NCBI RefSeq assembly: GCF_000346465.2
Contig: NC_034016.1
Span: 8,340,611 to 8,404,610, forward strand
Direction of reading: 5' to 3'
Origin: Prunus persica
Taxonomy: Eukaryota; Streptophyta; Magnoliopsida; Rosales; Rosaceae
Length of the DNA stretch: 64,000 bases
This document shows, piece by piece, positions 60,201 through 64,000 of this stretch. The translations under genes were made by a program, and so were the position numbers. Below the pieces are notes generated by a model. The model was not told where the DNA came from. It made no database searches and worked only from the letters and a program-made list of their open reading frames with translations. Position 1 is the first letter of the stretch, and every line of letters begins with the position of its first letter.

Positions 60201-60600
60201 CAGGGTACACTGGTTGATCTCCATCCCCAATCACATTGGCAAACTCATACGGATCGGAACCAAAATCACCAAAATCATTATTATCCATATCAATTTCTTC
60301 AGACACAAAACTGTACCTACTATGGCCATCATCTTCTTCAACATTTCTACTAGCATTAGTAGTTGCTTCCCAAGGTTCTCCGTGAAATGTCCAATTCTTA
60401 TAGCTTTGGTCAATTCCATTAAAGTATAAGTGATCCCTTATAATTCCAACCCCAAACAACTTCAAATTAACACATTTAACACATGGACAACGGATATGTG
60501 TTGTAGTTAGAAGATTTTCTACAGCAAAGTTCAAAAATGCTTCCACCTCAAACTCATATGCCTTCGACCTTCTATCCGAGTGCATCCATGACTTATCCAT
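57256..60600 (-). CDS. TNP2-type CACTA transposase, one in-frame stop
   Basis: The transposase of the second CACTA. Exons on the minus strand are 60600-58193, 58091-57986 and 57900-57256, with GT/AG introns and consistent frames. The ATG at 60600 (MDKSWMHSDRRSKAYEFEV) follows a likely acceptor; the in-frame codon nine bases upstream is GTG, not ATG. Domains in order: transposase-associated N-terminus with CPCVKC; Cys cluster HACPNDCILY...CPTCG (about residues 200-225); TNP2 core (LALSSDGFNP, FTLRAALMWTINDF, HALDVMHIEKNVCDS); DUF4218-like (VYFRWMYPFERYM); DUF4216-like C-terminus (FRCDWIDSSGLVVDELGF, FVDDPMHHGWSVV). Total about 1052 codons. The single defect is TGA at 59871-59869 (codon 244), where Trp is expected before YFPPIPRF. 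Otherwise complete. Confidence 0.9.
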
Positions 60601-60791
60601 CTCCGACACTATAACCTATTATCTATAATAAAGTGAAAATACAGGCAATGACCATCACTATAGCAGATTATACAAAGATCTAATAGCAAGTAATACACAA
60701 CAGAGACGACGGGTTTTAAACAAAAACAGACGTATTTGGCATATATAGACGACGGATTTTCAACAGACGTCGTCTAATATAAGTAATACAA

Positions 60792-60851
60792 ACGACGGTT
60801 TATGAAAAAACCGTCGTTGTATTACACGACGGTTTTTTCATAAACCGTCGT
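60792..60851. repeat. Perfect 26-bp inverted repeat (hairpin) of ACGACGG motifs
   Basis: Arms 60792-60817 and 60826-60851 are exact reverse complements around the 8-bp loop TGTATTAC. Each arm itself begins ACGACGG and ends CCGTCGT, so four subterminal motifs are stacked symmetrically. It lies in the intron or leader just upstream of the transposase start. Confidence 0.92.
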
Positions 60852-62560
60852 GTAATCGTCGTCGTATGCCTAAAAAGGCGTCGTGTCTCAGTTTATTTTC
60901 AAGAACCCAAAACCCATTAAGAACACAACATATATATGAAACCAAGCAAGAAACCAACATATACATGAAACCAAGCATGAAAACAATAAATCCATTCCCA
61001 ATTCAACATAACATAGGGTGATTAAAAGATCCGACAAAATTAAATCCATTCCCAATTCAACATAACAGATAATGTAATCCATGAACCCATTAAACAGAAA
61101 ATCCATGAACCCATACCTATAAGCACATTATTAACAGATCGCAAAGCATATACCTAAAACCCTTTAACAAAACAACCTAATATCATTCAATGAATTTACA
61201 AGGGGAAGATAGGGTTTGTACTTACAGGTTGGACGAGCTCACAGATTCGACGGAGCCTGGAGAGTGCAACTTTTAATTAGAGCAGAAGTGAGAGAGCGAA
61301 ATGTTATGTTGCGCGAAATCTGAAAATTTTAGGGTTCAGGGTTAGAAGTATAAGAATAAGAGCCAAATCTAAAAAATTTAGGGCGCGCGAAAATTTTTAG
61401 AGAGCGCGCTCTTTGAAACGTCGAAAGAAAAACTATGGCGAAAGTTCTACAAGAACCGACGTAAATGTAATATTCTACGACGGAAACACTGAACGTAACG
61501 CCGTTTATTTTGACGCTTCATTTTTTCGGATTAATTTTAAATTTATTTTGAATATTTTGATATAAAGACGACTGAAAAACCACGTCGGGGTTAAGAAATT
61601 GAAAACGTTGTAAATTATAATAGACGACTTACATATTAAAATGACGTCGTTTAAAGTATAAACCATGTCGGATATTTTACTGCACGACGTAACATATGTA
61701 TTCCACGACTCAACCACCGTCGTTAAAAATTAATACCCCAAACCCTTAAAACTAAATTATATAATTTTAAAAATTAAGTTTATAAAAGGGTTTATGGTTT
61801 TACAACCTAATATATACCCTAGACTACCCAAAAATTATACTTTAAAAATAAACCCCAATAAATAACAACCCTAATCTCTAAACCCTAGACTCTAAACTCT
61901 AAACCATAAAACTAGAAGTGATTTTATGACTCATCAAAATAATTTTGTTTTGGATGGTCATTTTAAATTTTTGTTATTCAAAATGAATTTTTTCAAGGTT
62001 TAGGGGGAAGAAAATATATCAATGACTTCATAGGAGTTGACTTTGCATTTTTCTGATTTATTTTAAATTTATTTTGAATATTTTGATATAAAAATAATAA
62101 AATATTCTTATCACAACAACAAACCACGTCGGTGTTAATAAATTGTAGACGTTGTAAATTGTAATAGACGATTAAGTTGTTAAAATGACGTCGTTTAAAT
62201 GAGAAACCATGGCGGATATTTAACTATCCGACGTAAAATATATATTCCACGACTTAACCGCTGTCGTTACAAAGTACTACCCTGAACCCTTAAGAAATTG
62301 AAGACGTTGTAACCATAAACGACTCAATTGTTCAAAGAACGTCGTCTAAATATCCTTTTACGTCGGATTTGTTTAAAACGAAACAACAAAAAACGACGGT
62401 TTTTGACTTTATTAGGTAGTTGGAAAAGTATTACACGTCGGTTACGCAATTTGTATGTTTGTTTTTTTTTAATTTAAGAAAACCTCAACAAATTTTTACA
62501 TTATATATTATAGACAAAATTTGTACATTATACATAAATATCAAGTGTTCAATAATTCCC
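60852..62560. repeat. Non-coding centre of second CACTA with internal duplication
   Basis: Between the two genes. A likely leader exon/donor (CCAACCT|GTAAGTAC on the minus strand, near 61227) belongs to the transposase. Two related segments, about 61527-61750 and 62053-62295, share AAATTTATTTTGAATATTTT, AAATGACGTCGTTTAAA and TATTCCACGACT, an offset of roughly 530 bp. Short frames at 60888-61106 and 61505-61717 have no support. Confidence 0.65.
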
Positions 62561-63927
62561 CTATTCCAGGTGAAGGCAAACAAACTCTGCCCATTCATTC
62601 CGGACTTCATCAATTGCTTCTTGGGGGTATGACGCTTCCTGTTTTCCCTTGGCATACTACATAAACAATGACTATTAGGATTTATAAATAAAAAGAAATT
62701 CAATCACAGACGACGATATTTTTCATAATCGACGTAGTATATCTATTCAACGACGGTAATTTTACATGACCGTCGTTGATAATACAAAAAATGACGTAAA
62801 ATGTATGAAGGTAATTTCTTCTTACCTTCTTCTCAAACGCCAAGGAAGGATCCATGATGATGTCCCTCATGAAGCGCATCACATAATACCCGCATTCGAC
62901 ACTGCTGGGTTGCTTTGGTGTGCCTGACAGAGTTTTCCAAATTACTGCCTTACGGCCTGATCTGGCTATGTGAGAATTATAAATTTTTATAGCACTGTTC
63001 ACGATGTTTTTGGCCTCTTCATCGACCACACGATTTCCGGGCAGAGGATCCAGAAAATATACGGTTTCCCTCTTTGCTCTCACAATCAGCAAGATCCAAT
63101 GACGGCTGCACAAAATTAATATAAAAACGACGTATTATAATATTTCACACGACAAAATAAAGTAGCAATCGACGACATTATATATTTATCACGACGATAA
63201 ATAACTACCGACGTGGTTAGTAGTTTCAAACGACTCAATAAAATAAAACACCGACGTGGTTAGTTTATACGCTGTCATTTATTGAAAATCATAAAAACAA
63301 AATCCTGTTAAGGAGACTAACCCTGGATTGTAAGGCATCATGAAAATCTGTTCACCGTCAATCCTTTGAAGTCGAGCTGCTACCAGTCGTGATCTGTCAG
63401 CTATTGTGCCAAAGTTGGCACTAACTGTAGCAGGGTCGATAAAGCCAACCATGCTGCACATATTTGCTTGTTTCAAAAGATCGTGTAAGTACCTAAATAT
63501 ATAAAATATAAACAAGTCAGCACAAAAAAACACACGACGGTTATGTATAACAAAACGACGTATTATAAAATTTCACACGACGTACTGAAATAGACAACGA
63601 TGTTATAATATATTTATCACGACGGTACATACTAACGACGTGGTTAGTTAGTTTAGACGACGCAATAAATAAACCAACGACGTATTATTTTAGAATGACA
63701 AACCTCATATATACAGCAATGACAGTAGCTCCTATTTCTTCCATGCCTGCAAATTGTGTAATATCTTCAGGCAGGAGGAAGGTATCGCGTTCTAGACCAA
63801 ACACCTCCTTATCAATTGTAAAGTTCAGGGTCTTATCCTGAGGCACGAGTGTCGTTTCCACATAACGACAAAGGGATTTTAAAGAAGATGGCGCCTCCAT
63901 ATTTGAATAATCAACAACTTTAATAAC
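62561..63927 (-). CDS. Ulp1-type (C48) cysteine protease of the CACTA, 5' part missing
   Basis: Transposon-borne homologue of SUMO proteases. Minus-strand exons 63927-63704, 63492-63322, 63105-62826 and 62656-62561 join in frame with GT/AG introns and end at TAG. The first exon seen opens at an acceptor, so upstream exons lie outside the window. The C48 catalytic core is visible: His in RHWILLIV, Asp in YFLDPLPGNRVVD, Gln within TPKQPSS and Cys in VECGYYVMRFM; the C-terminus is VRNEWAEFVCLHLE. No stop codons or shifts appear. Proteins of this kind are often encoded by plant CACTA and MULE elements; their role in transposition is unknown. Cleavage of SUMO-like proteins is inferred from the family. 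Confidence 0.86.
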
Positions 63928-64000
63928 CTGTTTAAAGAAATAAAAAAAATGACGTGGTAATTCAATAAAAACGACGGTTTAAGGAATAAAACGTCGTCTG

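Larger units (their letters stand above)
55646..64000 (-). mobile_element. Second CACTA transposon, younger, right end outside window
   Basis: The terminal sequence CACTACTACAAAAAAG lies at 55646, inserted in the LTR-like sequence (preceding bases AGT; the other end is not seen). Throughout are ACGACGG/CCGTCGT motifs, a different subterminal family from the 28753-39336 element. Genes are on the minus strand: a Ulp1-type protease at the right edge, then a TNP2 transposase. Coding is almost intact, unlike the older element, so this copy is recent. Confidence 0.88.

Overview
The window is plant nuclear DNA, almost certainly a eudicot. It has spliced genes with GT/AG introns, a plant-type metacaspase, CACTA transposons with TNP2 transposases, Ty1/copia and gypsy-like LTR sequences, and a long satellite array with a nucleosome-sized monomer. 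A Rosaceae/Prunus-like origin is my best guess, but I have only overall impression for it. Only two ordinary host genes are visible; nearly everything else is repeat.

Layout. 1-1100 is the end of a CACTA element cut by the window edge, with a palindromic MITE inside it. 1101-28097 is about 150 copies of a ~167-bp satellite monomer. The array flips strand at about 11394, holds a near-identical 3.15-kb tandem duplication, and is interrupted by a 1617-bp solo LTR (23331-24947, 5-bp target duplication). 28753-39336 is a complete but decayed 10.6-kb CACTA element (target duplication TAT). It carries a TNP2 transposase pseudogene, a TnpA-like pseudogene (plant transposase Ptta/En/Spm type), arrays of GCGACGA-type subterminal repeats, and a long intronic hairpin. 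40096-41186 is a foldback element with ~140-160-bp inverted arms. 41207-44468 is an internally deleted copia element with 260-bp LTRs.

The genic island is 45036-51134, both genes on the minus strand: a five-exon type I metacaspase (LSD1-type zinc finger plus His/Cys dyad) and a two-exon plant protein of unknown function with a ~2-kb intron. From 52230 repeats resume: two LTR-type sequences in opposite orientation, the second interrupted at 55646 by another, much younger CACTA element that runs off the right edge. That element has an almost intact TNP2 transposase (one stop codon) and a Ulp1-type cysteine protease, both on the minus strand.

How the parts relate. The satellite block looks centromeric or pericentromeric (inference from monomer length and array scale), and the CACTA and LTR insertions sit in and beside it. 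Within each CACTA element the TNP2 transposase would act on the terminal CACTA repeats and the subterminal arrays. The older element is dead; the younger one could be nearly functional. Caution: several open reading frames in this window begin only at TTG or GTG, so starts were moved to real ATG codons where I could identify them.
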